In this document: in pieces, positions 24,308-37,456 of the stretch
Layout: each line of letters begins with the position of its first letter
How positions within the stretch are numbered: the stretch's first letter is position 1
DNA from: Chloromonas sp. AAM2
Taxonomy: Eukaryota > Chlorophyta > Chlorophyceae > Chlamydomonadales > Chlamydomonadaceae
Reading direction: 5' to 3'
Assembly: GCA_004335635.1 (NCBI GenBank)
Contig: QAXH01004159.1
Coordinates: 235-53,746, forward strand
Length of the DNA: 53,512 nt
Program-made: the position numbers and the translations under genes
Notes under the pieces: model-generated
Seen by the model: the letters and a program-made list of their open reading frames with translations, nothing else
What the model was told of the DNA's origin: nothing
Databases searched by the model: none

Positions 24308-25366
24308 ATGGAGTGCTCGGAGGCGCTGCGCCGTTTGCACAGAGCGTCAGCAAATCTGAGCATCGCCCATCGCGCCATACATCGCACCCCACAGGTGATG
24401 CCATACTCCAAACCATACGTACAAGGGTTGCGGGGGACAATGCCGGCAACTGACGCAGCACGCTGTATACCACCACAGGTTGCCCTATCGCGCCGGCCAC
24501 ACCTCAACGTGGCAGTGGTCGCAAATCATGCCCAAAGCAATGGATCGTCCGCGCACGAAACCCGCCAGACTGCGGCACAACCGGCAGGTCCAACAGAGCA
24601 ACTGGCGGCCATGCAGCAGCAGGTATGGTCAGCCACATGAGGCATTTGGTATTGCATTTGGATTGGAGTGAAGTCATACTCACTTGTTGCATGGTTTGCG
24701 TGCCTGTCCTGTTTGATGTCGGTTGGCATGCATGCCCTGTTTGATGTCGTGCAGATGGCTGCCATGGCCCAGCTGATGGCTGCGCAGGCACAACAGAACC
24801 AGCAGCTGCTCAACACTGTCACTATGTTGAGCCAGCAAGTGACTGAGCAGGCAAAACTGATCCAGTCAGCAGCCAAGGTTCCCACTCCCACAGAACAGAT
24901 GCCAGAGGCTCCTGCCCCTGCAGTGCCAACCTATGAAGCAACTCTCGCTGCTGCATATGTCCCGGGGCACACCAGCCAGCAGGACTCTGCGATTCCCCCT
25001 GCGTCACTGCAAGCAGCACTCAGTGCTCTCGCTTCTCCATCAACTCAGAGTTCTGTACCTCCTTCCATGGCGGATGACAGTGCCTCAGCACCCACAACAC
25101 CGCCACCGTTACATCATCAAGTATTTGCTGATGCTGCAACTGCATCAGCACCCAACTCAACGCTGGGTGCACCACCCCTGGCCAGTTCCCCTGTTAGTGG
25201 TTCAGTCTTGCCACACCAGCAGGATGACCTGCAGGCAGTGACACCCCCGGAACAGGCAGACTCAACATCACGTGATCCACCTCAGCCAGCGCCATCTGTC
25301 GTAGCCACGCTTGACATCCCAAACCCTGCACAGCCAGCACAGCTGCTCACCAAGCCAACTTCACCC

Positions 25367-25404
<38 letters not shown>

Positions 25405-28400
25405 AGCATCTACCGAATTTGTCAGCCTACGACAGGCACCTGCAGACGGAGCCGCAACCAGCCATGGTGTGTCTGCAACCGTTCCTCTATCACCTGCCAT
25501 TGCTGCTGTTCAACCCACGGCCCCACGGCTTGAAGTTCAGGGGACGGCTCCGGCCGCCAATGCACAGCGCATGCTGCGCCAATCCAACGGCCACAAAATC
25601 CCAACACCCATCCCGTCCATCGTCACACCTGTGCCTGTAGCCTCAGTTGCACCTTCCCAGCTGCAGACAAGGAACCGCCAGCCACAAGCCGCTCCAACCA
25701 CACCGACCAGTCCAGCCACACCGCCCGCCCTAGCCGTTCCAGAGGCCCGCGTAGGCTCAGCCCAGTGGCTAGCGCAGCGCATGAGCTCAGGCGCACTGCG
25801 CAGCAGCACAAGCGCATCCGGCCAGCCCGGCGTGTCGCCTGCGCAGCTCGAAGGTCTGCTATCCAAGGCCCGCAGCAGCTTCGCAGCTACCCCAGCACGC
25901 GACCTGGTTTCCATTCTAGCCTGGCTGGCCTCCAGCGGCCTACCCGCATCGCCCACCTATGTCGGTGAAGTGTGCGGCGCACTGCTGCCACAGCTGGTTG
26001 AGCTGCGGGCTGTGGATTGCGTGCGCTGTGTACAGGCTCTAGCCAGCTTGAACCCTGACGTGGCTCAGCCACTCACGCCGCGCTTGCTCGACCCCAACAA
26101 CTCTATCTGCTACGGTCAAGTGGTGTGCCGCCTGGTCAGCCGTTTCTACGACGCATTGCAGGCTACTCAACGCACGCATGTTCCAGCCTCTGGTTCAGCC
26201 GCCCTGGCACACGAGGAGGCTGAACAGCAGGAGCAGAGCACAAGTGATGGCGACCGCGGAAGTGGCAATGGCCCGTTATCGAGCTGGGGAGTGAGCATGA
26301 CAGCGGAAGTTTGCGAGGCATTAGCTCAGCTGCATGTGCAGCAGCCCAAGCTGATGCAGGCCCAGGGAGAGACATTGCGGACATCTCTGTCTGCACTGCT
26401 GGAGTGTCTTAATGACGCACAGTGCCTGCGTGCTGTGCGGGATGGCACACACCTTGTCAGGCTGCTCAGCAGCTTGAATGCACTAGGTGGGTGGCCTGCA
26501 ATTACAGCTTTCTCATCCAGCAGTACATCCCCAACCATAGCCTGCCATGCAATAGCGTAGGATAGTAATGGTGCATCCCAAGCCTCAAGTTTGCATGCCC
26601 AGCTCGCAGGCATGAACAGCTAGGTGACGCTTTTGCCATGCTGGCCGCCCGTTTCTGAGACGGCAATCTTGACTGTGCACAGGCATGGCATCATCATCCC
26701 TGCCGTCCGGCCTGCTGTCCTTGCTCCTGACCTCGCTCGCCCCTCGCCTGCACCACCTCAACCCGCCACAACTCGCTCTGTTCGCTACATCCGCCGCCGA
26801 TCTAACCGCCAGTAACGGCAGCACACCGAGCATCAGCACTAGTGGGCAGAGGCCTGCAGAGGGTACCCCTTTGGCCTGGTGCAAGGCTTTGGAAATTGCA
26901 AGCCAGACCGCCATGGCACAGCTTACGCTGGATGAGGCCGCAGCAGTCGCTTTTGCTTTGCTTCAGGCTGGTCATGCGCCCCATCAGAAGTGGTGCCATG
27001 CGCTCATGAACAGCACAGCCAGGCACCTGCCTGCCTTGAATGTGTCAACAGCACCCATGCCAGGTGCAAGCTTCACAGTGCCTTTGGGCGCAGCCAAGTT
27101 CAAGGCGTCCAAGGGCCCGGCTGGCCCACCAGCAGCAGCTGCACCAGCTCAGGCAGACAAGCAGGCGGCTGGTGCAGCAGCTGCTGCTGGGCCGCAGCAG
27201 CCGGCAGCCCTGCAGCGTCTAGCGCTGAGCATGGCCCAGCTTTGTACTCAGCCTGATGCTGGTTGGGTGGCGCAGCTGTGTGCAGCTGTGGACGCAAGCC
27301 ATGCCAGCTTCACAGGGTCGTTGCTGGTCGACGCCCTCTGGGGTGTGTGTAGTATGGGCGGCATGCCCTCGAGCCCTGCCTTCAACTCGATGTTCATGAA
27401 GACAGTGGTAAGTGCTCATTTGTATGGCTTCAAGGCTGTCTAGACCTTGGAATCTAACCACTGGCCGCTGCTTTGGGCTGCCACATGGTTTTGAAAGTAG
27501 GCGAAGCTAGGTCCTGGGAGTAAACAGGTGTTGTCAAAGCTGCTAGCCCTGTCGCTCTTGGTGCGCCTTTTAAGAGCCGGCTGCGCCACAGATTGTGTTT
27601 GGGTTACTCAGCAAGTGCCGATGTCTAGTCCCTTGCTCAATGTGGTTGTTGAACAACATGTGTCTGAACCTTGCCTATGGCTCGACCATAGGCAGACAAA
27701 CCTTCAAGCGTGCATGTTGCGGCCATGCAGGGTGTTGTGAAGCGTCTGAGCGACGCGCAGCAACTTCGTGCAGCCTGCCTTCCGACTTACATTGCCGCCC
27801 AGCATGCTTCCAACCCCGCCACTGCTCCTCCACTCAGCAACAAGTGGTGGGACGAGCTGCAGCCGTGTGTGGCCAAGCTGCTACCTAAGCTTGCCCGAGA
27901 CCAGCTGCTGCTGCTGGCGGTTTCCGCTGCGGCTGCAGCCAGTCTGCCTGCTGGAGCAGCTGGCAGGGGCGCAAAACAGTCGGTTCGCAAGCTGGACGCA
28001 GCCTATGTGGCGGGTCTTTTCCAGGCAGTAGCAGCACATGTAGAGCAGTGGCAGGAGCAGCAGCTGGTGCAGCTGGTGCAGTTGCTGGCGCAGCTGCGGG
28101 AGACTAGCACCAGTGCCAGTGCAGGTACGCCAGGCAACGCAGCTGCGCTGCTTGCTCGGTACGAGGCTGCTGTTGTGGCTGCAACGGGCAGCATGCCTGC
28201 CGCAGCAGACAGCCAGGCACCACCACGCCAGGGGCAAACTGACACAAAGCAAGCGGCAATTACTGCTGAGCAGCTTGCATCAGTTGCAAACCTGATGCAG
28301 GCATGCGGCTACGCGCCATCCCTGCCCTGGCGTGAGCTGTTGGTATCACGGTGTACTGAAGTGCCGCCCAGCCGCCTCAGTGTAAAAGCGCTGGCGTCAT

Positions 28401-31400
28401 GCATGGCAGCCCGCTCGTTTCTGCCGGTGAGTTCATTGACCATGACTTGACTCGAGAAGTGGCAGTGCATTCTGCTGCTGTGATAAGGTGACAAATGGCA
28501 GACAGTAGTACAGTTGCTCATGCGCTGAATGCCCTTGTACATGTTTAGTGATGCGATATATAATGATCATGCCCTGTATGCATGGCCTTTATGTTTGCAG
28601 GCAGAGGAGCAAGCGTCTGATTGGCTGAAGCAGTCTGTACCCTGCCTAGAGTCGGACGCCTTTCGCAAGGGCACCACCATGTCACAGCTGCTTGAAACCT
28701 GTGCAGAGCTGTGGAATGCCGAAATTTCGCCTGCACCTGCTATGATTGCCAGCTTACTGAGCAAGATGGATGGCCAAGTGCAGACCATGGATGCCGACAC
28801 ATTTGAATGCGCGCTGCAGGTGAGCCACGTGTGCTGCCCGCATCCTCAAACCATTCGAAACTGTTTGCACACGCATGCGGCTGGTTGACAGTACCTGTCA
28901 GGCCTCGTCATGCTTGCAAGATGGCAACACATAGACGTGCATTCTCTTATAAGCACAAGCGACTGCCAATCAATTCCAATCATTCTCAAGGATACCAAGC
29001 AACCATGAGTGGTCAATATGTCTACGTGTCACTAGCCAAGACTCATCCGTTCAACCATTTACAGCTCACCACTACCGCACGCATGCCTTGTCTTGACAGA
29101 TGACAAGCGGATCGGCAAGCTGCATGGTCCTATGCAACCACTGGTACTTTGAATGGTCCTGGATGCAGATCGTGGGACGTGCTGACAATCCAGTGCTACC
29201 CAGCAAACTGGCCTCTCAGATTGAATCGCGTGCGGCAGCTCTACAGCTACACCTCAGGCCTGTGCAGCTGCTGCTCACCGTGAATGCCCGGATGCATTTG
29301 TTTGGCCGCGCAGCCGTCACAGAAAGGGAGATCCAGCACTTGGAGGACAGCTTGTATAGCATGCTATTGCAGGAGCGGAAGCAGCAGAAGCAGCTCGCTG
29401 GGGAGGATGAGGATGAGCATGCTGCCCATCACGTATACGGATTCTTCATGACCTGCGATGCATGCGGTCATCAGCCGACGCCAGAGCACATGCAAGTGTT
29501 CATGTCACACGTGCAGCCGAGACTTGGCAGATTTGAGGTGCAGACATTGGCAGACGTCCTGCATCTGGCTGTTAAGTTTGAATACCTTCCAGGTGGGCGA
29601 GGGATGTGCCACGCACTCGACTGTAGCTGCATGGATTGGTCGCTTTCCAGACAGCACATGGGCAAAGGTGGATTCCGAGGTGATCTGACGCCCACTGGTT
29701 GACTGTCTGAAAGTCTGAAGCTGTTCTGGTCTGGTGGCCATATGTTTTTCAAAACCTCGTAGTCCCTAAGAGCCGGAAGAGCCTGCAAGAGGGAGTAAAT
29801 GAAGCTCATCGTAGTGAAGCTCGTCTTCTGTTCTTAGGACCAGCAGAGGAGTTGTGTGTAGGCAAGATGGAGACAAGATTGTTTTCCAGAGCGATGCCAA
29901 TGTCACCATGTGATTGCGCAGGCGCCGACTGGCTTCAGTCGTACCAGACTGCCTGGTCCCAGGTTGTGCGAGACGCGGATGTCCTATCACTAGGCGGTGT
30001 CTTGAGTGCTCTGGTCCCGTTGCAAGACGACTCACCGGTCTGGGCATCAATCATGGACACGACTTGCGACCAGCTGAAGCGCTGCTTGGCAAGCGCACCA
30101 ACAGACGTCACCGACAATTCATCAGACAGCACCCAGCAGTACCTGCCACCTGCGGGCCTGGCGGTGTGCGTTGGCGCACTTATACAGATCAAGGGCCCAG
30201 CGGACGGCACGGCTAGCGCTGATGGAAGCTCCGGTGGTGTTGAGTTGTCCAACTCGTGTTATTTCGACCTCATTGACGAGGTCATCCGTCACCTGCCTGC
30301 CAGTCTGGCTGCAGAGGCAACAGTCCCAAACGTGGACGTGCACTCGCTTGTCCGTGGTTCGCGACTGCCGAACTTGCTGCTTGCCCTGCGGAAAAGGGCA
30401 GACGCCGAATTGACATCTCATGATACAGAAGACGCTTGTTCTGAAAGTGCGATTGAAGCCAGTATCCTTGGCGTCGCTCAGGCTCTGGAGGGGTGGATGC
30501 TGAACCGCTTGCCGTCGCTACGGGCGATGCATGTGATCGAGTACCTTACGTTCTGCGTTGCGCATGGCCATTTGCTAAGCCCGGCTTCTTTGGACAGGTT
30601 CCTGGGCGTGACAGAGCGCCAGAGCGGCTTTCTTGCGCAGCGACCAGGCGAGAAGCCCGACTTGGAAGGAGTGTCGCAGGTGGGCAGCACAGCGCACATG
30701 CCATGCATTCACACTGTTGGACCAACAATAGCTTGACCCGTCGCTCAGCCGACCAATTCCGTTGCTTTCTGAATGGTGCTTTGCGGCATGGCCAAACACC
30801 CTTCTCACCCTTTACAGCTCTGTACAAACTGTTGTGTGCTGTCAACGCTTATGTATGCAGATCATTGCTTGTGCACACCTTTGCGTCGTCTACTTCCAGC
30901 AGCCATTCTGGCGCGGCACTCAAAGCATGGCCCGCTGGCAGCGCATCGTTAACTCCAGCATCGCTGCTCTAAGCGACAACTTTGAGCTGCTGACACTTGG
31001 ACAGCAGGCTGTGATCATTGAATGTGTCAACGTGCTGGGCCTGCGGCCGTGTGCAGATCCCGGCATATGGCAGCAGCGAGTCGAACACGCTGTTTTGAAC
31101 AACATGCTATTTGCTCCTAATGCTGCGGACGACAGTCAGAGGCTCAGGGCACTGTCAGCTGTCACACGTGCACCTGAACCACCACAACACGTATGGTATC
31201 AGCTGATCTACGGCATATTATCCCGACGGTTGTTTGGCACCCCTCCATCTGGCTTTGAGGACAGCTACCGACAGACAATGCTAGAGCACTTGCACAAGCA
31301 GAACCAACACCAGGAGGCCCAAGCACGCCAGGAAGCAGCACAGGGTCTGAGCAAGAGACAGCGGCTCAAGCGCGGCTTTGCAGCAAATCCAACGGCAGCA

Positions 31401-33594
31401 ATAGTAAATGGCGCAGATGGTGTTGACGGCCAGGAGGCGGCATTCACTGACAAAGAAAGGCAGCTGGTGGATGGAATGGCACAGAATTTGCCGCCACACG
31501 TGTGGGAGGAGAGCCCGCCAACCCTACAAGCCCCACCGGATGTGTTGGCTTCCTACCTTGACTGGTGCATGAGCTCTGGAAACCGCCCGGATGCTGCGTG
31601 GTTCCGCACCATGTGCATTGCAGTCCTGCCCACTCTTGAGCCGGCGGGCTCCCAGCAGCAATCAGAGGAGGTCGAATGGGACCTTGACTCCTTGTGTACC
31701 ATGCTCAACGCCCTCGTGAGTGTGCGGTATTTCCCCGGCCGCGCATTCCAGTCCCGTGTGGCGGCCTGTGCTGAGCCCACTCTCCAAACCGGCAAGCCCA
31801 TGGAGCCCGCCCAGGCAGCCTCCCTCCTGTCAGGCGTGTGCATGGAGGGTTTCAACCCTGGGGAATCCTGGCTGAAGCTCTTCTGTTCCTGCTCACTGCC
31901 CCACTTGCACCTGCTGGCTTCATCGGACTATTTGGGTGCGGAGCCCGCCAGCGGTGCTCAGGAGAAGGGAGCAGCACCACCGGCTCGTGCCCCAGCACCC
32001 GCTGGCCTTATCATTGACACGATCCTGCACCAGTTCAGCGCTATCAGTGCGCAGCCAGACACAGCCTGGCTCGTGGAGTTATCCAAGGTGAGGGCTTTGA
32101 GCACAGTTGCGGCATGCCATTGGATCAGTAACCTGTGCGGCAAGTGACAGCACGGCTGCTGCTGTCCACAGTGTGACCTGGACTGCTGATGTTGAGCGTG
32201 GCATTTTCAGTTTTGCTGAGAGGTGTTGTTGCCAGTAAGCATCATTGCTGTTGATGGTTTCTGGGCAAGCATCAGCCGTGCGCAAGTGAATGTCGTTGCC
32301 TCTTACTCCTGAAATCGCCGTAAGAGTAAGAGGTAAGGTAAGACGCAAGACGTAAGCTTTGACTGTGCTTACAGGTGCTGGCTCTGGTGTCCCGCGAGCT
32401 GTCCCACGAAAGCCTGAGCTCCATCACAACCCAGCTGTCCAACATCTTGACCCAGAACCCGACCACCAAGGCGCAGTGCCAGCCGCAGCTGGACGTGCTG
32501 GTCATGGAACTGCTAACACGGTGAGGCTGGCCTGCATGCACTCGAGTTTAGGCATGTGCCGCATCAGGCTGTTTGCATGTGTTGTCACAAGTGCATGCAC
32601 ATCATTGCCGTGGTACCAGCATGGTTGCATGTGCCGCAACTCCATGCGCCAATCACGCGAGCACGTCGCAAGGCGCATGAGTAGTTCTTGCCACTGCTCA
32701 TGGCAAGTAAGCCCTGCTAGCTCCGAGATCAGCTGACGTGAAATAAGACTGGCACAGCCAGGTGCTCTAGCTACAGGCGGTTAGCAAAGCAAGCAAGTAT
32801 GCATGACGCAACTGTGAAAATGCATGTCAATCACAATGGTCCGTGTTGCCACTGCAGTGCTTCACGTGTGGCCAAGGCAGTGCCCGATGCGCCAGTGGCA
32901 GATCAGCCCGCCAGCGGCACTGCCGCTGCTGCCCTCAGCCCTTCACAGGTGGTGCCCACGGCCGATCAAGCCACACAGCTCAGGCAGGGACTGCGTGCAT
33001 TACAGGCAGTCGTGGCAATGTGATTCAATGAGGTATGGAAGGGACAGCGTACGCCGTGCAAGTCCTGCACTAGATCGCACACTAGAAGGACGGATCCTAG
33101 TCCTAGTCCTGCACTAGATCGCACACTAGAATCCTGCAGAAGGACGGATCCGCAGAAGGACGGATTGTCAACAGCAACATGCACCCATTCCGTGTCCGCT
33201 GACGGCTTCCCTGGTGTAAATACATTGTTCAGCGAATCCCGGAACCAGCTTTGTATGAATTCATATGCAAAGCCGAGTTCTCCATGTCGTCATGGTTGAG
33301 TCTACAGCTGGCATAGTCACACTATTATGTGTGCTGATCTGTCTGCACCTCAGGTACAACCAGCAGTGTGCAGACCATGCGCAGCTTCTAGCCAGCTTCT
33401 CCGAGGACCAGGCCCTTCTCGACAGCATCCCCCTGCACCCCTCGCTGGCAGTGGGCAGCGCTAAGCGGCTATCCGAGTTACCGGGGGCTGTAAGGGCGAG
33501 GGAAGTTGCAGCCACGTGCAGGAAACACCATGGGCAGCTCGCAGGACAATCCTGCACTAAATCGCACTGTGCTGCAGGCAGTAGTGAGTCATAA
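24308..33594 (+). CDS. Large Gln/Ala-rich protein, probable alpha-helical solenoid; function unknown
   Basis: Exons: 24308-24622, 24755-26486, 26683-27407, 27731-28426, 28601-28819, 29169-29592, 29922-30679, 30861-32087, 32375-32520, 32858-33019, 33354-33594; 2,214 residues with every junction in frame. The start (MECSEALRRLHRASANL) is basic and Ser/Ala-rich, as in organelle targeting. Residues about 100-420 are low complexity, with a pure Q run. From about residue 430 degenerate helical units recur, e.g. LVSILAWLASSGLPASPTYV, VDALWGVCSMGGMPSSPAFN and LASYLDWCMSSGNRPDAAW. The shape (Leu-rich helix, then xxPxxxW/F) recalls the OPR/FASTK-like organelle RNA-binding proteins of green algae, but no clear PPPEW repeat or RAP domain is visible. 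An alternative end skips 33490-33544 and stops at 33619. Confidence 0.8.
25371..25403 (+). repeat. (CAG)n polyglutamine tract
   Basis: An uninterrupted CAG run in exon 2 of the large protein encodes about ten Gln. Confidence 0.97.
33063..33165. repeat. Nested short tandem repeats in the last intron of the large gene
   Basis: TCCTGCACTAGATCGCACAC (unit 25 bp) occurs at 33063 and 33107. AGAAGGACGGATC-type units occur three to four times. A related sequence, CCTGCACTAAATCGCAC, lies in the terminal exon at about 33551. Confidence 0.85.
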
Positions 33595-35107
33595 AGATAT
33601 GGAAGATACTGAACAATAGATCACAAGGGGTGCTGGTCAAACGCTTGCGGGTGGGAGAGCCCTGTGGATTAGGCAGTGGGTGGCTGTCTGACACTGTTGG
33701 ATGTACCGGACACATCAGCTAGTCGGTTGGCATGTGTGCGCCGCTAGTGTGGTGGCAAGGCATTCCAGAGGCATGTGTGCAATCTGTTGCTTATTTACTG
33801 CTGATCATTGCCATCATCATGTGCCTGCTGGTCGTTGCAACACCACTTGCCGGTTTTCCTGAGAGCACGCTTCATACGTGACTCAAGTCTTGACCTTGCT
33901 GGCCGAACAGGTGGTAGCCAGCTGGTCATGCCAGCGCTGCACAGATTGACTCTGTAGATGCAGGGTTTGTCATGGACGAGCACTGTGCCGTGCAGATTAC
34001 AGATCAACAACAAGTTTTATGTGGCATGCCTGGAGTGTCGCAAGCCTTGCAAGCCTTGCGAAGCAGTGTATCGGAGCATTGGCAGGTTCTATCAACTTCG
34101 TGTACATTCTCAAGCAGGCCTGTGCGCTGGCTTCACGGCTGTGTGGTTGCATTCTGGAGCGTTTGTGGCAATCGTGTTCTTGTTGTGCGTTTGATGAGGG
34201 TGAGCGCCCTGTGCTCCCCTGTGCTGGTTGCTATTTTTTCGTTGTATCCAAAACAAGGATGTATGCAGCTGCACTGTTTTTGTTTTTGCGAATTACTGCT
34301 CATGCAGGCCACTGTTTGCTTGCAAGTGGGTATCAGCATGACGGCACTCTGCCTAGCTGTCTGCTTGACTATTTATGCCCACAGTTCTGAGCTGGTGTAC
34401 GTACGTTTATTGCGTGGTTTCTGTGTTGCACGTCAGGTTTGCTGCTGGTGTCATGCGATTGGGAAAGCCATATGAAACGCTCGGTTTCTCTGCATTATTT
34501 AGAGTCAGCAACGCCTACCAACACCCTCAACTCTTCTACGTACATGCTGGCAGTGCTCCCAGGTGATCAGCAGAGAGTTTTGCGTCCATGTGACAAAGTA
34601 TGTTGACAGGCGATTGCTGCAACAGGCTGTTTATGACCGCCTGCTATCTATGGCCGTTTTGTGCCAGCGCTTACTGGAAAGGTGATGGCACAGCCACTGC
34701 CACTGCAACAAAGGATGACTCACGACTTGCACAGAATCGCATGCACAAAAGTGACGGCCGAAAGAATTGAAGGACAATGGCTGAAAGGTTCTGTCAAAAC
34801 ATCAAATGTGCAAACAGGCAGGAACATGCACCAAGTAGCAGTGACAGTCCCGACCAGATTCCATTCCATCATCCACTTACTGGCTGACGTTCAACAAGAC
34901 TGACTGATTGACCGTGCCCGTGTAAAAAATGTTTGTGTGAAATCAAGGCGACCAGCGCAACAGAGACCAGGATCGAAAAGCTCCACTCATCAAATTTCCT
35001 TGCACTGCCCAGGTGCCTACTTGTGGTTCGACTGTCAGACACCATTGCTGCAAAATTGAAAAACAAAACCGTTGGGCTTGTGTCCTCTGTCCATTACCCT
35101 GCGCACA
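33595..35107. other. Convergent intergenic region
   Basis: It lies tail-to-tail between the large solenoid gene and WDR82 copy A. Short T-rich ORFs around 33960-34560 show no family similarity and are not called. TGTAA at 34921-34925 could be a distant poly(A) signal for the plus-strand gene. Confidence 0.45.
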
Positions 35108-37456
35108 TTAGATGGGCTTGTTTGTCGGCTGTGCCTGCTCCAAAGCTTGCAGAGGCGGTATCCACAGCACTAATGACTGACACGCACTCGCAATCAACAG
35201 CCGGCGCGGTGCAAACTTGACGCACGTGGGCAGGCCTGCATGGCCCTGCAGCGCTGTCACCTGCTGCCCACTCTGTATGCTCCACACGCGAATGGAACGA
35301 TCGTCACACCCTGCGCAGTGGTCAAGACAAGCATCAGTCCATTGCAACGTCACATACCTGCTTAGGCATTTTGGTCGAGCCAATCTGACTTACCATTGGT
35401 AACAGTTAACAGCCCTCCACCTGATCTCAACTGCAGGAAACATGGTTGCAATGTTGCATGGCACTGATTAGCTCCTGCCTGCCTGCCCTTTCATGAGCTT
35501 CTGCCTGCCCTTGACACTGTGCTCACCTGACATTACGTACTGGCTGTCTGGGCTGAACGCCGCCTCCATTGGCGGTGCTCCCTCCTGGCTGCTTGTTGTG
35601 AACTTGCACAGCACCTGCCCCTCGAACGCATCCAGCACGTACACGCGCCCGTCCACCACGCCCAGCACGTACTTGCCGTTGCTGGAGAAGCGAAGGTCAG
35701 TGAATGTGGAGGGACTGTTGGCCTCATCCTGAACCTGAAAGGACAGGGACACATCCTGCTGTAACCCCAGAAAGACGCGCTAGACCTTTGCTGCAGCAAA
35801 AACAAGTGCTGTCGGACCAACAGCTGTGCACATGAGCTGCAAGCCCATCTTCAACAAATCAACGTACGTCCTGGTCCAGAGCTAGCCAGGCCTGCAAATC
35901 ACGCCAGTGGGTCCATGCAAACCCACCGCAAAACTATCAAAGGGTCCCTTGTCGTATGACCTGACATCGTACAGCTTGATCACACCGCTCTCAGTGGCTA
36001 CAGCGAACACAAGGCCCTGCATGGGGCAACACACACGACAGCAACAAACACATTTCATACATTGGCCAGGTGCACGTGTCATGTGGGAACTCTGTCGTGT
36101 CACCATGTGACAGTCTGGCATGGCATGAAGCTTTGCTGGTGTGTGTGCGGTGGTTTTGCAGGGAGACATGCACTTCAGCTTTGCCGCACCTGCTGATCGA
36201 AGCTGCCACATGGAGTGCCAGGAAGCGTCATGATGCCCTGACATATGGTGGTGCGCAGGTCCCACAAGCGCATGGTCTTGTCCTGCAGTCACATGCCGCG
36301 TGCACACAGCCTACGATGAGCAAATTCTGGTACTCGCAGAAACAAGCGGCTTGCCTCGACCATCTTGATACGCATGCAAGCCCATGAAGAGGAGTGAATG
36401 TGCACCCCATACAACCGCTGGCCAGTGCTGACACTATACGTAGAGGTTGGCAGAAGCATCAGTGACTGAGCCATCCAGCCTGATCCAGTTGTAAGCAGGA
36501 CATTTGTGGATGGCTGATGCGCTCAACTGCTGCTAATCACAGCCCCCAACGCACCAGACTGCATGACAGGAATGTGTCGCCCTTGGGTGAGAGGTCCAGG
36601 GTGGTCACAGGCGCTGTGTGCCCCTTGAAGTAGCGCACGTACTCATTGCGCTGCAAGTCATGGTACCGCAGGCTGTACCAGGAGGGGTCCTGGGCGCTGG
36701 GCGGGGCCTGTGCCCAGGAACCCGAAACAGGTAGACTGATTACAAAACAACACATCGTACGCGTGTGTATGGAAGCCTGAGAATGCTGGGTGGCAACATT
36801 AGGTCTGAATTTGGTACACAGGCCTGGCGGGGTATGAAGAACAGCTAACACTTAGAACATCATTCCGTGTAAACTGCACGCCACATGGCGTGCATACGCA
36901 TGTGTGATGGTGCGCAGATGGCGGCTAGATGGCTGTGTGCATTCAAGAGCGCTGACTCTGTGATACGCCACATGAACAAACACTTGCATGCCAGACAATA
37001 GATTGCGTGCCAAAGAGCATGTGGACAGGCACTATACCTTGCGGGTGGCATAGAGCGCACAGCTTGATGCATGTGTTATGCACAGGTTGGACACGCCATA
37101 CTTCTTGCTGTACAATGTTTCTACAAGGGCGCCTGACGCTGTGTTGTAGACGTGAATGGAATCGTCATCACTGCCTGTTATCAGGAGATCCTCGCTGCGA
37201 TGGAAGTCTAGAGAGTTTACCCTGTCGCTGTTATCCTGCAGAGATGGCAACGCAGAGGTGTGCAAAGGCTGCATGGTCTTGCAAGGATGACGTCTGCATG
37301 CATGCTGCCTGGTAACATTTGCTGTCTGCCATGCATTCAGAGGTTCCTGGACAATGCAGAGTAGACAAGGTGTAGCTGGGCAGTTTGCCAGACTGGACCT
37401 ACCTTGAAGCACCGCCCTATGCCCATCAGCTGCATCACAGAGTCCGTAACCTGCAT
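35108..37456 (-). CDS. WDR82/Swd2-like WD40 protein, copy A
   Basis: Exons: 37456-37403, 37235-37038, 36707-36555, 36282-36190, 36016-35927, 35734-35527, 35310-35108; 332 residues, close to the WDR82 length. WD40 landmarks run in family order: [20 protein letters not shown] with [26 protein letters not shown] with [79 protein letters not shown]82/Swd2 is a nuclear beta-propeller in the Set1/COMPASS H3K4 methyltransferase and in the PNUTS-PP1 and cleavage/polyadenylation machinery; membership here is inferred from homology. It has a tandem paralogue in the same orientation with identical intron positions. Confidence 0.92.

Noticed and set aside
33958..34475. Plus-strand ORFs with hydrophobic stretches in 33960-34480
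   Set aside because: Overlapping frames with no family similarity, codon bias unlike the real exons, and T-rich sequence.
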